Shown here piece after piece: positions 14,332 through 23,207 of a stretch of 33,983 nt of DNA. The notes beneath the pieces are model-generated. The model was not told the DNA's origin. It worked only from the letters and a program-made list of their open reading frames with translations, and did not search any database. The stretch is from Deltaproteobacteria bacterium (lineage in GTDB: Bacteria > Myxococcota > UBA727 > VGSZ01): the NCBI GenBank assembly GCA_020850995.1, contig JADZDP010000070.1:1-33983 (forward strand), written 5' to 3'. The position numbers and the translations under genes are program-made. Within the stretch, counting starts at the first letter, position 1. Every line of letters starts with the position of its first letter.

Positions 14332-15614
14332 TCAACACGCACATCAACGACACCTGGGCGAGCGTGTTCGCGTTGCTCGCGCTCAGCGGTGCGTGCGCAC
14401 GCGAGCACGACCATGACGGCGCGCACGTCGAGCCCCGCGGGGAGGCCGCAGGCGAACATGGGCACGACAGCCACCCGCGCGCGACCGAGAGCACCGGCGA
14501 GCATCGCGATCACCCGGATCACCCAGCCGCCAGCGGCGACGCCGAGCTGGTGCGCGTCGCTCCGGAGATGCTGCGCGATCTCCGCGTCACCACCATCATG
14601 GCCGAAGGACGCGCCGCCGGCGACGGTGTCGTGTTGCTGGGCGCGCTGCGTGTGAACGACGACGCCTACGCCGAGGTCGCCTCGGCCATCCCCGCGCGCA
14701 TCCGCTCGGTCGCGGTCGGCGTCGGCCACAAGGTGCGCGCCGGCCAAGCGCTGGCCGAGGTCGAGAGCGCCGAGGTCGGGAGGGCGCGCGCCGACCTCCT
14801 CCACGCGGGCGCACGCGCCGACCTTGCCCGCGCCGCCGTGGACCGCAAGCGCCCGCTGGCGGCGGACAAGGTGGTGGCGCCGCGCGAGCTCCAGGAAGCC
14901 GAGGCCGAGTTGCGCGCGGCCGACGCTGCACTGCAAGCGGCGCGCTCGTCGCTCGTGTCGTTCGGCGTCCCCATCGCCGAGGTCGATAAGACCGCCGAGG
15001 CCGGCGGCACGGTCACGCTGCGTGCGCCCATCGACGGTACGGTCATCGAGCGGCGCGCGGTGCGCGGCGCCCACGTCGACGCCGAGCACACGCTGTTCCG
15101 TGTGGCCGATGAGCGCAGGCTGTGGCTGGTGGTGCAGGCGTTCGAACGTGATGCCGTGCGCATTCACGCCGGCAGCTCCGCGCGCGTCTCGTTCCCTGCG
15201 CTGCCAGGCGCGACCTTCGAGGGCACGGTCACCAACGTCGGACGCGAGGTCGAGACGATCTCGCGCACCATCCCCGTGCGGATCGACGTCGCGAACGAGG
15301 CGGGCTCGCTGCGGGCGGGGATGTCGGCGAGTGCGTGGGTCCCCATCGGCGACGAGGCGGCACCGCCCGTGGTCGCGGTGCCGCTGCGCGCGCTCCAGCG
15401 CGTCAACCGCTCCTGGGTCGTATTTACGCCGCGCGCCGGTGGCGAAGCCGGCGTGTACGCGGTGCGGACGGTGGGTCGCGGACGCGAGCTCGGCACCGAG
15501 GTCGAGATCGTGAGCGGGCTCGCCCCCGGCGACGAGGTCGTGGTCGAGGGCGCGTTCCTCTTGAAGGCCGAGCTCGAGAAGGCGGCTGGTGGCGGCGAGG
15601 AGCACCCGCACTGA
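14328..15614 (+). CDS. czcB: RND periplasmic adaptor, CzcB/CusB family, His-rich N-terminus
   Basis: A 428-residue membrane-fusion protein. The N-terminus has a hydrophobic segment ending in SGAC (possible lipid-anchored Cys), then about 45 residues packed with His and Asp (AREHDHDGAHVEP, GEHGHDSHP, EHRDHPDHP), which look metal-binding. The core has the barrel-sandwich/lipoyl half-motifs (AEVASAIPARIRSVAVGVG, then GTVTLRAPIDGTVIERR), a helical hairpin between them, and C-terminal beta-barrel domains (EIVSGLAPGDEVVVEGAFLL). The family bridges the inner-membrane pump and outer-membrane channel and can hand metal to the pump. Overlaps czcC by ATGA and ends 1 bp before czcA. Confidence 0.9.
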   Translation: MINTHINDTWASVFALLALSGACAREHDHDGAHVEPRGEAAGEHGHDSHPRATESTGEHRDHPDHPAASGDAELVRVAPEMLRDLRVTTIMAEGRAAGDGVVLLGALRVNDDAYAEVASAIPARIRSVAVGVGHKVRAGQALAEVESAEVGRARADLLHAGARADLARAAVDRKRPLAADKVVAPRELQEAEAELRAADAALQAARSSLVSFGVPIAEVDKTAEAGGTVTLRAPIDGTVIERRAVRGAHVDAEHTLFRVADERRLWLVVQAFERDAVRIHAGSSARVSFPALPGATFEGTVTNVGREVETISRTIPVRIDVANEAGSLRAGMSASAWVPIGDEAAPPVVAVPLRALQRVNRSWVVFTPRAGGEAGVYAVRTVGRGRELGTEVEIVSGLAPGDEVVVEGAFLLKAELEKAAGGGEEHPH

Positions 15615-15615
15615 C

Positions 15616-18600
15616 ATGATCAACTCCTTCATCCATGGCTGCTTCCAGCGACCTTCCGTCGTCGTGCTGTGCGCGGTGCTCGGGACGCTCGTCGGCGCCG
15701 ACGCCTTCTTTCGCTTGCGGCGCGACGTCTTCCCCGACCTGTCGGCGCCGGTGTTCAACGTCATCGCGCAGAACGGGGCCATGAGCGCCGAGGAGCTCGA
15801 GCTCGCGCTCGCCATTCCCATCGAGACCGCGCTCACCGGGTTGCCCGAGGTGCGCCGCGTCCGCTCTAGCAGCCAGCTCGGCGTGGCGCAGGTGACCGTG
15901 GAGTTCGAGCCCGAAGCCGATTACTTCCGCGCGCGGCAGCTCGTCGCGGAGCGCCTCGGCGAGGTGAGCCGGGCCCTCCCTCAGGGGACAGAGCCACCGC
16001 TGTTGTCGAGCTTAACCGGGCGCCTCAACGAGGTCTTCGAGCTCATCCTCGAGGCCGACGCCGGCGTCGTCGACCTCATGACGCTGCGCGACCATGCCGA
16101 GCATGAGGTGAAGAACCGCCTGCTCGCGGTGCCCGGCGTGGCCGCCGTGGAGCGCCTGGGCGGCTACCTGCGACAAGTGCAGGTGCTCGTCGATCCGGAT
16201 CGTATGAGCGCGCGCCAGGTGACGCTGGCCGAGGTGCTGCACGCGGTCGAAGGCAGCAACCAGAGCGCCGCCGGTGGCATCCTCGTGCAAGGCCCCATGG
16301 AGCTGTCGGTGCGTGCGCTCGGCCGCGCCGGGTCGGCCGAGGACATCGGCGCCGTGGTGGTGGCGCTGCGCGAGGGCACGCCCATCCTCCTGCGCGACGT
16401 CGCGGACGTGCGCGAGGGCCCGGCGCCTCGCCGCGGCCTGGCCCACGGGCTCGGCGGCGAGGTCGTATCGTGTCGGGTCAGCAAGCAGTTCGGCGCCGAC
16501 ACCGTGCAGGTGGCAGCAGGGATCCGCGCCACCTTGGCGGGGATCGAGCAGACCTTGCCGCCGGGCGCGCGTCTGCGCGTGGTCTACGACCAGTCCACGC
16601 TGGTGAGCGAGGCGTTGCGCGGCGTCGGTCGCGCCGTGGGCATCGGCGCGCTGTTCGTGGTGCTCGTCATCATGCTGCTCCTGCGCGATGTGCGGGCGGC
16701 GCTCCTGGTCACGCTGTCACTGCCGCTTTCACTCGCCATGGCGGCGCCCCTGCTCGAGCGCTTCGGCGTCGGTCTCAACACCATGACGCTCGGGGGCTTG
16801 GCGATCGCCGTCGGGCTGCTCGTCGACTCCTCCATCATCATGACGGAGAACATCGTCCACCGCCTGGGCGAGCGCCCTGGGCAGCGGCGCGCCGACGTCG
16901 CTGTCGCCGCCGCCGTTGAGGTGGCGCGCCCCATCCTGTTCGCGACCTTGATCGTCATCGCCGTGTTCCTGCCCTTGTTCGCCATGACGGGCATCGAGGG
17001 ACGCATGTACGCCCCGCTCGCGCTGGCGGTCATCGCTGCCATCACCGCGGCGCTCGTGCTCGCGTTGAGCCTGACGCCAGTGGTGGCGGGCATCCTGGTG
17101 CGGCCGCGCGCAGCGGCCGAGGGCGCCGCCCTCGCGCGCGCACAGGCGGCGTATGGCCGCGCCCTCGACGCGGTGCTGGCGCACCCCGCGCGCACCGCGG
17201 CGCTGGCCGCCGCGATCACGGCGCCCGTGCTCGCGCTCGCGCCCTGGCTCGGCTCCGACTTCATGCCCGCGCTTGATGAGGGTGCGCTGCTCATCCAGAC
17301 CAACCTGCCGGCCGAAGCCTCTCTCGACGAGGTCGATCGCTTGAACCACCTCGCGGAGGACGTGCTGCGCACCTTCCCCGAGGTCGACAGCGTTGTGCGC
17401 CGCACCGGGCGCGCCGAGCGCACCGAGGACCCGATGCCGCACACGCTCTCGGACGTGCTGGTGCTGCTCAAAGCCGAGCGCGAGCGCACCGGCGACGAGC
17501 TCGAGCAGGCGCTGCGGGAACGCCTCGCGCGCGTGCCCGGCGTCTCGGTGCTGTTCACCACGCCGCTCGGCATGCGGATCGACGAAGGGCTCGGGGGCAC
17601 CCCCGCCGATCTGGTGGTTCGCGTGTATGGGCACGACCTCGACGCGCTCGCCGCCGCCGCCGATGGCGTTCGCGACACGCTGGCGCGCATCGAGGGCGTC
17701 GCGGACCTGCGCGTGGAGCGCGTTAGCGGGCTGCCGCAGGTGCGCGTGCTCGTCGACCGCGCGGCCGTGGCGCGCGCCGGGCTCACGCCGGGCGACGTCA
17801 TCGACACGGTTCGCATCGCGCTGGTAGGCGCCGAGGGGCCGGAGCTGTGGAAAGGCGAGCGGCGCCACGACGTGGTGGTGCGACTCGAGGACGGACATCG
17901 CAGCGACATCGACGCGCTACGGAGCCTGTTGCTCGATGCGCACGACGGTACGCGCGTGCCCCTGGGGCTCGTGGCCTCTGTGGACGTCGTGGACGCGCCC
18001 AGCGCCATCCGACGCGAAGGCGGGTCGCGGCGCATCGCCATCGAGGCGGCGGTGCAGGGGCGCGATTTGGGCTCCGTTGCTGCCGAGGCGCGCGCGGCGC
18101 TCGCGACCCTGGAGCTGCCGAGCGGATCCTTCGTCGAGGTGGGCGGGCGCGTCGAACAGCAGGTGCGCGCCCAGCGCGCGCTGCGCAAGGCCGGGCTCAT
18201 GGCCGTGGCGCTCGTCGTGATCTTGCTGGTCCTCGCCGTGGGGAGTGCACGCGACGCCGCGGTCATCCTGCTCACGGTGCCCACCGCGGCCGTCGGCGGT
18301 GTCGTCGCGGTCGCGCTCTCGGGCGAGGGCTGGAACGTCGCGTCGCTGGTGGGCCTCATCGGGCTCTTCGGTATCGCCGTACAAAACGGGCTCGTGTTGG
18401 TCACGCAGGTGCGCGCCCTGGGCGCGGGAGGGCGCCCGTTCGTGGCGGCCCTGCGCGAGGCCTGCATTGGTCGCGTGCGTCCAAAGCTGATGACGGCGTC
18501 GACGGCCATCCTCGGCTTGCTGCCCTTCATCCTGGTACGCCTGCCCGGCACCGAGCTCGAGCGCCCGCTGGCGGTGGTCATGGTAGGCGGGCTCGTCAGC

Positions 18601-18717
18601 TCGACCGTGTTCACGTTGCTGGTGTTGCCGGCGGTGTTCGCAATCGTCGAGCGTGCGTCGACGGCAAGGGTGAGCGGTCGTACCGGCACGACCTCGAGCG
18701 CCGCACACGAGGGGTAG
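15616..18717 (+). CDS. czcA: Heavy-metal efflux RND transporter, CzcA/CusA family
   Basis: A 1033-residue inner-membrane proton-driven pump, the usual length for the HME-RND family. The N-terminus (MINSFIHGCFQRPSVVVL) carries TM1. The periplasmic part has RRDVFPDLSAPVFNVIAQ and the helical motif following. TM4 contains LAIAVGLLVDSSIIMTENIV, with the conserved Asp and the downstream Glu-Asn expected for proton relay in this family. The second half repeats the plan and includes GLIGLFGIAVQNGLVLV near the C-terminus. Start ATG 15616 lies 1 bp after the czcB stop; a GTG at 15589 inside czcB is less likely. Substrate ion unresolved; the His/Cys-rich partners point to a soft or transition metal (inference). 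Confidence 0.92.
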   Translation: MINSFIHGCFQRPSVVVLCAVLGTLVGADAFFRLRRDVFPDLSAPVFNVIAQNGAMSAEELELALAIPIETALTGLPEVRRVRSSSQLGVAQVTVEFEPEADYFRARQLVAERLGEVSRALPQGTEPPLLSSLTGRLNEVFELILEADAGVVDLMTLRDHAEHEVKNRLLAVPGVAAVERLGGYLRQVQVLVDPDRMSARQVTLAEVLHAVEGSNQSAAGGILVQGPMELSVRALGRAGSAEDIGAVVVALREGTPILLRDVADVREGPAPRRGLAHGLGGEVVSCRVSKQFGADTVQVAAGIRATLAGIEQTLPPGARLRVVYDQSTLVSEALRGVGRAVGIGALFVVLVIMLLLRDVRAALLVTLSLPLSLAMAAPLLERFGVGLNTMTLGGLAIAVGLLVDSSIIMTENIVHRLGERPGQRRADVAVAAAVEVARPILFATLIVIAVFLPLFAMTGIEGRMYAPLALAVIAAITAALVLALSLTPVVAGILVRPRAAAEGAALARAQAAYGRALDAVLAHPARTAALAAAITAPVLALAPWLGSDFMPALDEGALLIQTNLPAEASLDEVDRLNHLAEDVLRTFPEVDSVVRRTGRAERTEDPMPHTLSDVLVLLKAERERTGDELEQALRERLARVPGVSVLFTTPLGMRIDEGLGGTPADLVVRVYGHDLDALAAAADGVRDTLARIEGVADLRVERVSGLPQVRVLVDRAAVARAGLTPGDVIDTVRIALVGAEGPELWKGERRHDVVVRLEDGHRSDIDALRSLLLDAHDGTRVPLGLVASVDVVDAPSAIRREGGSRRIAIEAAVQGRDLGSVAAEARAALATLELPSGSFVEVGGRVEQQVRAQRALRKAGLMAVALVVILLVLAVGSARDAAVILLTVPTAAVGGVVAVALSGEGWNVASLVGLIGLFGIAVQNGLVLVTQVRALGAGGRPFVAALREACIGRVRPKLMTASTAILGLLPFILVRLPGTELERPLAVVMVGGLVSSTVFTLLVLPAVFAIVERASTARVSGRTGTTSSAAHEG

Positions 18718-18785
18718 ACGCCGCCTGCGATGGCCCGCCCATGCCGCCAGTCACCTTCCGTGCGCACCGTCGGCGCCGGCGTCGC

Positions 18786-20540
18786 TCACTCGATGACCAC
18801 GCACTGCTCGACGCGAATCGGATCGCCGAGGTAGTCGGTCACGCTCTCCCCATACTCGAGGTCGAGCGAGACGTCGTAGATGCCGGCGGGGATCTTGAGC
18901 GAGTAGGAGGTCGCGCCGCTGGTCTGCGAGAACAGGTAGCTGGAGAAGGTCTCGCGATTGACGAAGCGCACGTAGGCCTCCGGATAGTAGAGCTCCAGCT
19001 GCACGTCGCTGATGGTCTGCCCGTCGTAGCCGAGGGCGCCGGTGACCAGGAGCAGGCGCGGGTTGACGTCGACGGTGGTGGCGGCATCGATGCCGAGGTT
19101 GGTCGCGACGCGGATGGGGTCGCCGAGGTAGTCGTCGACGCTCTCGCCGTATTCGAGGTCGAGGGACACGTCGTAGCGCCCGCGCGGGACCTTGAGCAAG
19201 TAGGAGGTCGCGCCGCTGGTGTGCGAGTACAGGTACGTCGACATGGTGTCGCGGTTGACGAAGCGGACGTAGGCCTCGGGGTAGTAGGCCTCCGCTTGCA
19301 CGTCGCTGATGGTTTGGCCGTCGTAGCGCAGCTCGCCGCTCACCGTGACCAGCGTGGGCTCTACGTTGACGGTGGTGTCGCCCTGCACGTCGAGGTTCGA
19401 GGCGACGCGAATGGGATCGCCCAGGTAGTCGTCGACGGACTCGCCATACTCGAGATCAAGAGCGACGTCGTAGCGGCCCCGCGGGATCTTGAGCGAGTAG
19501 GTGGTGGCGCCGCTGGTCTGCGAGAACAGGTACGTCGACAGCGTCTCCTTGTTGATGAACCTGACATATGCCTCGGGGTAGTACGCTTCTAGCTGCACGT
19601 CGCTGATGACCTGGCCGTCGTAGTGGAGCGAGCCGGTCACGGTGATCAGGGTCGGCTCGATGTTCACCGTGGTCGTGCCCTGCACGTCGAGGTTCGAGGC
19701 GACGCGGATGGGATCTCCCAGATAGTCGTCGACGCTCTCGCCATATTCGAGGTCGAGCGCGACGTCGTAGGCGCCGCGCGGGATCTTGAGCGAGTAGGAG
19801 GTCGCGCCGGCGGTCTGCGCGTACAGGTACTGCGAGGCCGTCTCCTTGTTGGAGAAGCGCACGTAGGCCTCGGGGTAGGAGGCCTCAAGCTGCACATCGG
19901 AGATGACCTGGCCGTCGTAGTGGAGCGAGCCGCTCACGGTGACCAGGGTGGGCTCCACGTTCACCGTGGTGGCGCCCTGCACATCGAGGTTCGAGGCCAC
20001 GCGGATGGGATCGCCCAGGTAGTCGTCGACGCTCTCGCCGTACTCGAGATCGAGCGAGACATCGTAGCGCCCACGCGGGATCTTGAGCGTGTACGTGGTG
20101 GCGCCGCTGGTCTGCGAGTACAGATAGCTCGAGCGCGTGTCGCGGTTGACGAAGCGGACATAGGCCTCGGGGTAGTAGTCCTCGAGCTGCACGTCGGTGA
20201 TGGCTTGTCCGTCGTAGTGCAGCGCGCCGCTCACGGTGACCAGCGTCGGCTCCACGTTCACCGTCAGGTCCGCCGTCACGTCGAGATCCGACGCCACGCG
20301 GATCGGATCGCCCAGATAGTTGGTGACGCTCTCGCCGTACTCCAGATCGAGCGACACGTCGTAGCGTCCGCGCGGGATCTTGAGGGTGTACGAGGTGGCG
20401 CCGCTGGTCTGCGCGTACAGGTAGCTCGAGGAGGTGTCCTTGTTGACGAAGCGGACGTAGGCCTCGGGGTAGTAGTCCTCGAGCTGCACGTCGGAGATGA
20501 CCTGGCCGTCGTAGCGCAGCGCGCCGCTCACCGTGACCAG
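18786..20540 (-). repeat. Six 297-bp tandem repeats inside lipoprotein gene
   Basis: Unit boundaries, marked by the Leu codon opening LVTVSG or its variants, are at 20540, 20243, 19946, 19649, 19352 and 19055: an exact 297-bp period with no indels. The last unit is cut at 18786. Units are highly alike at DNA level, including long identical runs around the YLGDPIRVAS segment, which suggests recent expansion or ongoing gene conversion. Repeat number is likely to vary among strains. Confidence 0.93.
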
Positions 20541-21143
20541 ATCGGGCACCACGTCGACCACGCAGCCGCTCGCGTCGCAGGCCGTGACCTCGTCGGTGCA
20601 GACGGGCGCCGGTGCGCACTGGCCGTCGCTTCCGCAGACCTCGCCGTCCATGCAGGCGCCGCAGACCGTGCCGCACAGCGGATCGAGGCCACACACCCGT
20701 GCGCCGCAGTCGGGCTCGCAGCCATCCGGCGGAGCGCAGCCGCTGACGTCGTAGTTGCCGCAGTTGTCGGCGCAACGCAGCGTGCCGGGGCCGTAGCCGA
20801 GCGCCTCGCAGGTGGCGCCGCCGACGTCGACACCGTCGCAACGCTCGGGCACGTCGATGGCGTTGTTGCCGCAGGTGGTGGGCGCGCCGCACGCGGCGCG
20901 ATCGAAGTCGTCGCAGGTGGACAAGCAGGAGAGCGCACCGGCGCCGAAGCCCTGCGACTCGCAGGTCTCGCCCTCGAGATCGGCGCCGTCGCACGCCTCG
21001 TCGTCTTCGGCGCGGTCGTCGCCGCACTCGGCGTCCTCGTCGCGATCGCGGCGGCGCTCATCGGTGTCGCCGATCAGGGAGCTGAGATCGCAGCCGGCGG
21101 CCGCGGTGGCTGCAGCAACGACGCTGAGAAAGAAAAAGCGCAT
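18786..21143 (-). CDS. Lipoprotein with Cys-rich head and six 99-residue tandem repeats
   Basis: A 785-residue protein. The start at 21143 has GAGG upstream and gives a lipoprotein signal (TAAAGC, Cys18). Residues about 25-170 are Cys-rich and built of repeated CDG..L.G.TC...G.G...L.C...C motifs (CDGADLEGETCESQGFG; CDGVDVGGATCEALGYG), a plan frequent in myxobacterial surface proteins. Six tandem repeats of 99 residues follow, each opening LVTVSGALRYDGQ-like and containing YYPEAYVRFVN, then IPRGRYDVSLDLEYGES and YLGDPIRVAS; the last stops early at IRVEQCVVIE. Beta-strand pattern suggests carboxypeptidase-regulatory/prealbumin-like sandwiches. Convergent with czcA. Role unknown; adhesion or surface structure is plausible. 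Confidence 0.82.
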   Translation of the reverse strand: MRFFFLSVVAAATAAAGCDLSSLIGDTDERRRDRDEDAECGDDRAEDDEACDGADLEGETCESQGFGAGALSCLSTCDDFDRAACGAPTTCGNNAIDVPERCDGVDVGGATCEALGYGPGTLRCADNCGNYDVSGCAPPDGCEPDCGARVCGLDPLCGTVCGACMDGEVCGSDGQCAPAPVCTDEVTACDASGCVVDVVPDLVTVSGALRYDGQVISDVQLEDYYPEAYVRFVNKDTSSSYLYAQTSGATSYTLKIPRGRYDVSLDLEYGESVTNYLGDPIRVASDLDVTADLTVNVEPTLVTVSGALHYDGQAITDVQLEDYYPEAYVRFVNRDTRSSYLYSQTSGATTYTLKIPRGRYDVSLDLEYGESVDDYLGDPIRVASNLDVQGATTVNVEPTLVTVSGSLHYDGQVISDVQLEASYPEAYVRFSNKETASQYLYAQTAGATSYSLKIPRGAYDVALDLEYGESVDDYLGDPIRVASNLDVQGTTTVNIEPTLITVTGSLHYDGQVISDVQLEAYYPEAYVRFINKETLSTYLFSQTSGATTYSLKIPRGRYDVALDLEYGESVDDYLGDPIRVASNLDVQGDTTVNVEPTLVTVSGELRYDGQTISDVQAEAYYPEAYVRFVNRDTMSTYLYSHTSGATSYLLKVPRGRYDVSLDLEYGESVDDYLGDPIRVATNLGIDAATTVDVNPRLLLVTGALGYDGQTISDVQLELYYPEAYVRFVNRETFSSYLFSQTSGATSYSLKIPAGIYDVSLDLEYGESVTDYLGDPIRVEQCVVIE

Positions 21144-21290
21144 CAAACACCTCGAGGCAGGGTCGTGCGGCTGGCCGCGCATTGCTCGCGCACGGTGGGC
21201 ACGGCGAGGCTAAGCAAAGGTGCCAGGGACGACATCGTCAACGACGTCGCGCGTGCGTGGTGTCACCTCGCTGTCGGGCGAAGCTGATGC

Positions 21291-22829
21291 TCAGGGCGCT
21301 GGCGCCGCGCCTGCAGCCTCGAGCGGCGCGGCCGAGAACAGCTCCACCGCGCCCTTGCCCTTGAGCTCGACCGGTCCGAGCGATCGAAAGCCCTCGTCTG
21401 CGACGGGATCGTGCGCGCGGGCAGCGTCGAGGACAGCCGTGGTGCACACCACTTGACGCGCCGGCGCCTGTGAGCAGCAGCGGCTCGCGACGTTGACGGT
21501 GTCGCCGATGACCGCGAACTCGACGGCGCGCTCGTTGCCCAGGTTCCCCATCACCAGGTCGCCGGTGTTGAGCCCCACGCCCATCTCCACCGTGCGTGTG
21601 CCGAAGGCGCGCTCGGCGTTGGCGCGCGCCAGCGCCTGCTGCATCTCACGGGCGCAGCGCAGCGCGCGCGCGGCGTGGTCGGGTTGGTCGAGGGGCGCGT
21701 TCCACACCACCACGATGGCGTCACCGATGAATTTGTTGATGTAGCCCTCGTGGCGGGCCGCCACCTCGATGAGCACCGACATGTAGCGGTTGAGCAGCGC
21801 GATGACCTCTTCGGGGCCGAGCTCGCTCGAGAGCCGCGTGAAGCCGCGGATGTCGGTGAACATGACGGTGGCCGTGCGCTTCTCGGTGCCAACGGCGCCC
21901 GCCTCGCGTTGCGCGCGTAGCCGCTCCAGCACCGCGGGCGAGACGTAGCGGCCGAAGGCGGTCTCGAGGAAGCGACGCTCGCGCGCCGCCTTGAGCATGT
22001 CGTTGAAGCCGCGCTGCATCTGGGCGATCTCATCGTTGCCCTCGACGGCGATGGGATCGTCGAGGTCTCCCTCGCCCACGCGCTCGAAGCCCTCGCGCAG
22101 CTCCTTGATGCCGCGGGTGGCGTTCTGACCGAATCGCCACGCCAACAAGAGCACGAAGGGGAGCTCGAGGCCGATGGCACCGGCGAACACGCCCACGTAG
22201 CTGCGCGCCAGGTGCTGCACGCGCACGAGCGCGTCTTGGTAGGAGTTGAGGTGACCCTGCTCGACGGCCCAATCGAGCAGCCCCGCCACCTGCGCGCCGA
22301 TGAAGGAGAGCCACAAGAGGCTCGCCGCCGAGGTGGCGAGCAAGAGCGCCATCAGGCGGGTGGAGATGTGGCGAAAGCCCGCGGTGGCGGTGGTGAGCAG
22401 GTCAGCGACGCCCAGGGCCACCAGGATCATGCCGGTCGCCACGCCGATGGACAGGAAGATGGCCGTCAGCTCGACGACGCGCCCGATGGCGGGCAGCGAG
22501 AGGTGCCCGAACATCGAATACAGGCGCGGCAAGAGCGCGATGGCGCCGACCCCGAGCGCCACGCGCAAGAGCGCGCCGGTGAGCGCCGCCTGGCGCAGCG
22601 CGCGCTGCACCACCCAGTCCACCAGGCGTGAGGCCTCCCACGAGCAGAAGGGCACCGCCAGGAACCCAAGCGAGGTGGCCGTCAGGGCCAGCCCGAAGCG
22701 GCCTTTCGTGAAGCCCGTGAGCAGCATGCCGGCCAGGTGCGCGCCCAGCAGCACGACTGCGACGAGCGCGCGCACCGGGCGGCGCTCGAGGCGAGCCCGT
22801 ACTTGGCGCGGGACCTTGGCGACGACCAC
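21291..22829 (-). CDS. Membrane class III adenylate/guanylate cyclase with HAMP domain
   Basis: A 512-residue protein. Residues about 18-230 hold six or so hydrophobic helices, then a HAMP linker (about 232-285), then a class III cyclase domain (about 315-490). Catalytic residues visible: metal-binding Asp326 (MFTDIRGFT) and Asp370 (NKFIGDAIVVVWNAP), purine-recognising Lys366 and Asp443/Thr444, and transition-state residues Asn446 and Arg450 (IGDTVNVASR). Lys with Asp/Thr favours ATP, so cAMP is the likely product. The catalytic set is complete, so homodimers should be active. Start is GTG 22829 with AAGG upstream. The membrane part is not a sensor I recognise. The C-terminus ends in an Ala/Pro-rich tail. 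Confidence 0.88.
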   Translation of the reverse strand: MVVAKVPRQVRARLERRPVRALVAVVLLGAHLAGMLLTGFTKGRFGLALTATSLGFLAVPFCSWEASRLVDWVVQRALRQAALTGALLRVALGVGAIALLPRLYSMFGHLSLPAIGRVVELTAIFLSIGVATGMILVALGVADLLTTATAGFRHISTRLMALLLATSAASLLWLSFIGAQVAGLLDWAVEQGHLNSYQDALVRVQHLARSYVGVFAGAIGLELPFVLLLAWRFGQNATRGIKELREGFERVGEGDLDDPIAVEGNDEIAQMQRGFNDMLKAARERRFLETAFGRYVSPAVLERLRAQREAGAVGTEKRTATVMFTDIRGFTRLSSELGPEEVIALLNRYMSVLIEVAARHEGYINKFIGDAIVVVWNAPLDQPDHAARALRCAREMQQALARANAERAFGTRTVEMGVGLNTGDLVMGNLGNERAVEFAVIGDTVNVASRCCSQAPARQVVCTTAVLDAARAHDPVADEGFRSLGPVELKGKGAVELFSAAPLEAAGAAPAP

Positions 22830-23205
22830 GAGCGCCTTGTACCCCGACGTCGATACGGCGCGAACCCGGGGATCGCCGTGCCGGGGTTCGAGCGCACCTC
22901 ACATACCCTCCGCGTCGCCAGCGCGGCCCAAACGGCCGACGGCTGCGTTGGCCTCCTGTCGCAGCCCGTCGAGGATGCTCAGTCCGCGCCTCGCCCTCGT
23001 CCGATTGACCTCGCGCTGGCTCGGTCCGGTTTCGTGAGATGCGCGCGAGAGAGCTGATCCGGTTGCAGCGCAGTCGCGAGCGTGAGCCGGTGGTGCGAGG
23101 GCAAGGAGACGCGCAGGCGCGTGGCCGTAGCCACGTGCCGAGCACGCGCCGCCGCCGTCGCACCACCGGCTCGCGCGCAGCAGGCGATGGAACCGAATCA
23201 GCTCT
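22830..23205. other. Non-coding gap between cyclase and alkaline phosphatase genes
   Basis: No gene is supported in this 376-bp stretch. Near the cyclase start, CGAACCC (22861-22867) and GGGTTCG (22884-22890) pair around a GC-rich inner part; this hairpin lies in the expected 5' leader of the cyclase and could affect its expression. The right-hand 160 bp form the large palindrome described separately. The cyclase promoter should lie between about 22890 and 23047, but no convincing -35/-10 pair was found. Confidence 0.55.
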
Positions 23206-23207
23206 CT
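23048..23207. repeat. Interspersed palindromic repeat, copy 2: 160-nt imperfect palindrome
   Basis: The outer arms start AGAGAGCTGATCCGGTT at 23048 and, on the other strand, AGAGAGCTGATTCGGTT from 23207. Further in, GAGCCGGTGGTGCGA (left, from about 23083) and the same word read inward from the right pair almost perfectly. The centre GTGGC-CGTA-GCCAC is a hairpin. The middle part (23101-23156) is 84% identical to 14-69. The right tip runs into the stop codon of the alkaline phosphatase gene (23206-23208), so the element lies directly after that gene. No target-site duplication is obvious. It could act as a terminator, but no T-run follows. Confidence 0.75.

Noticed and set aside
13998..18767. 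Long minus-strand ORFs opposite the czcCBA genes
   Set aside because: Translations are Ser/Arg/Thr or His/Arg-rich with no domain, and the plus strand has three complete family members with coupled starts.
18786..20540. Periodic repeats considered as a CRISPR-like array
   Set aside because: The 297-bp period is in frame, without spacers, and encodes a repeated protein domain; no cas genes are present.
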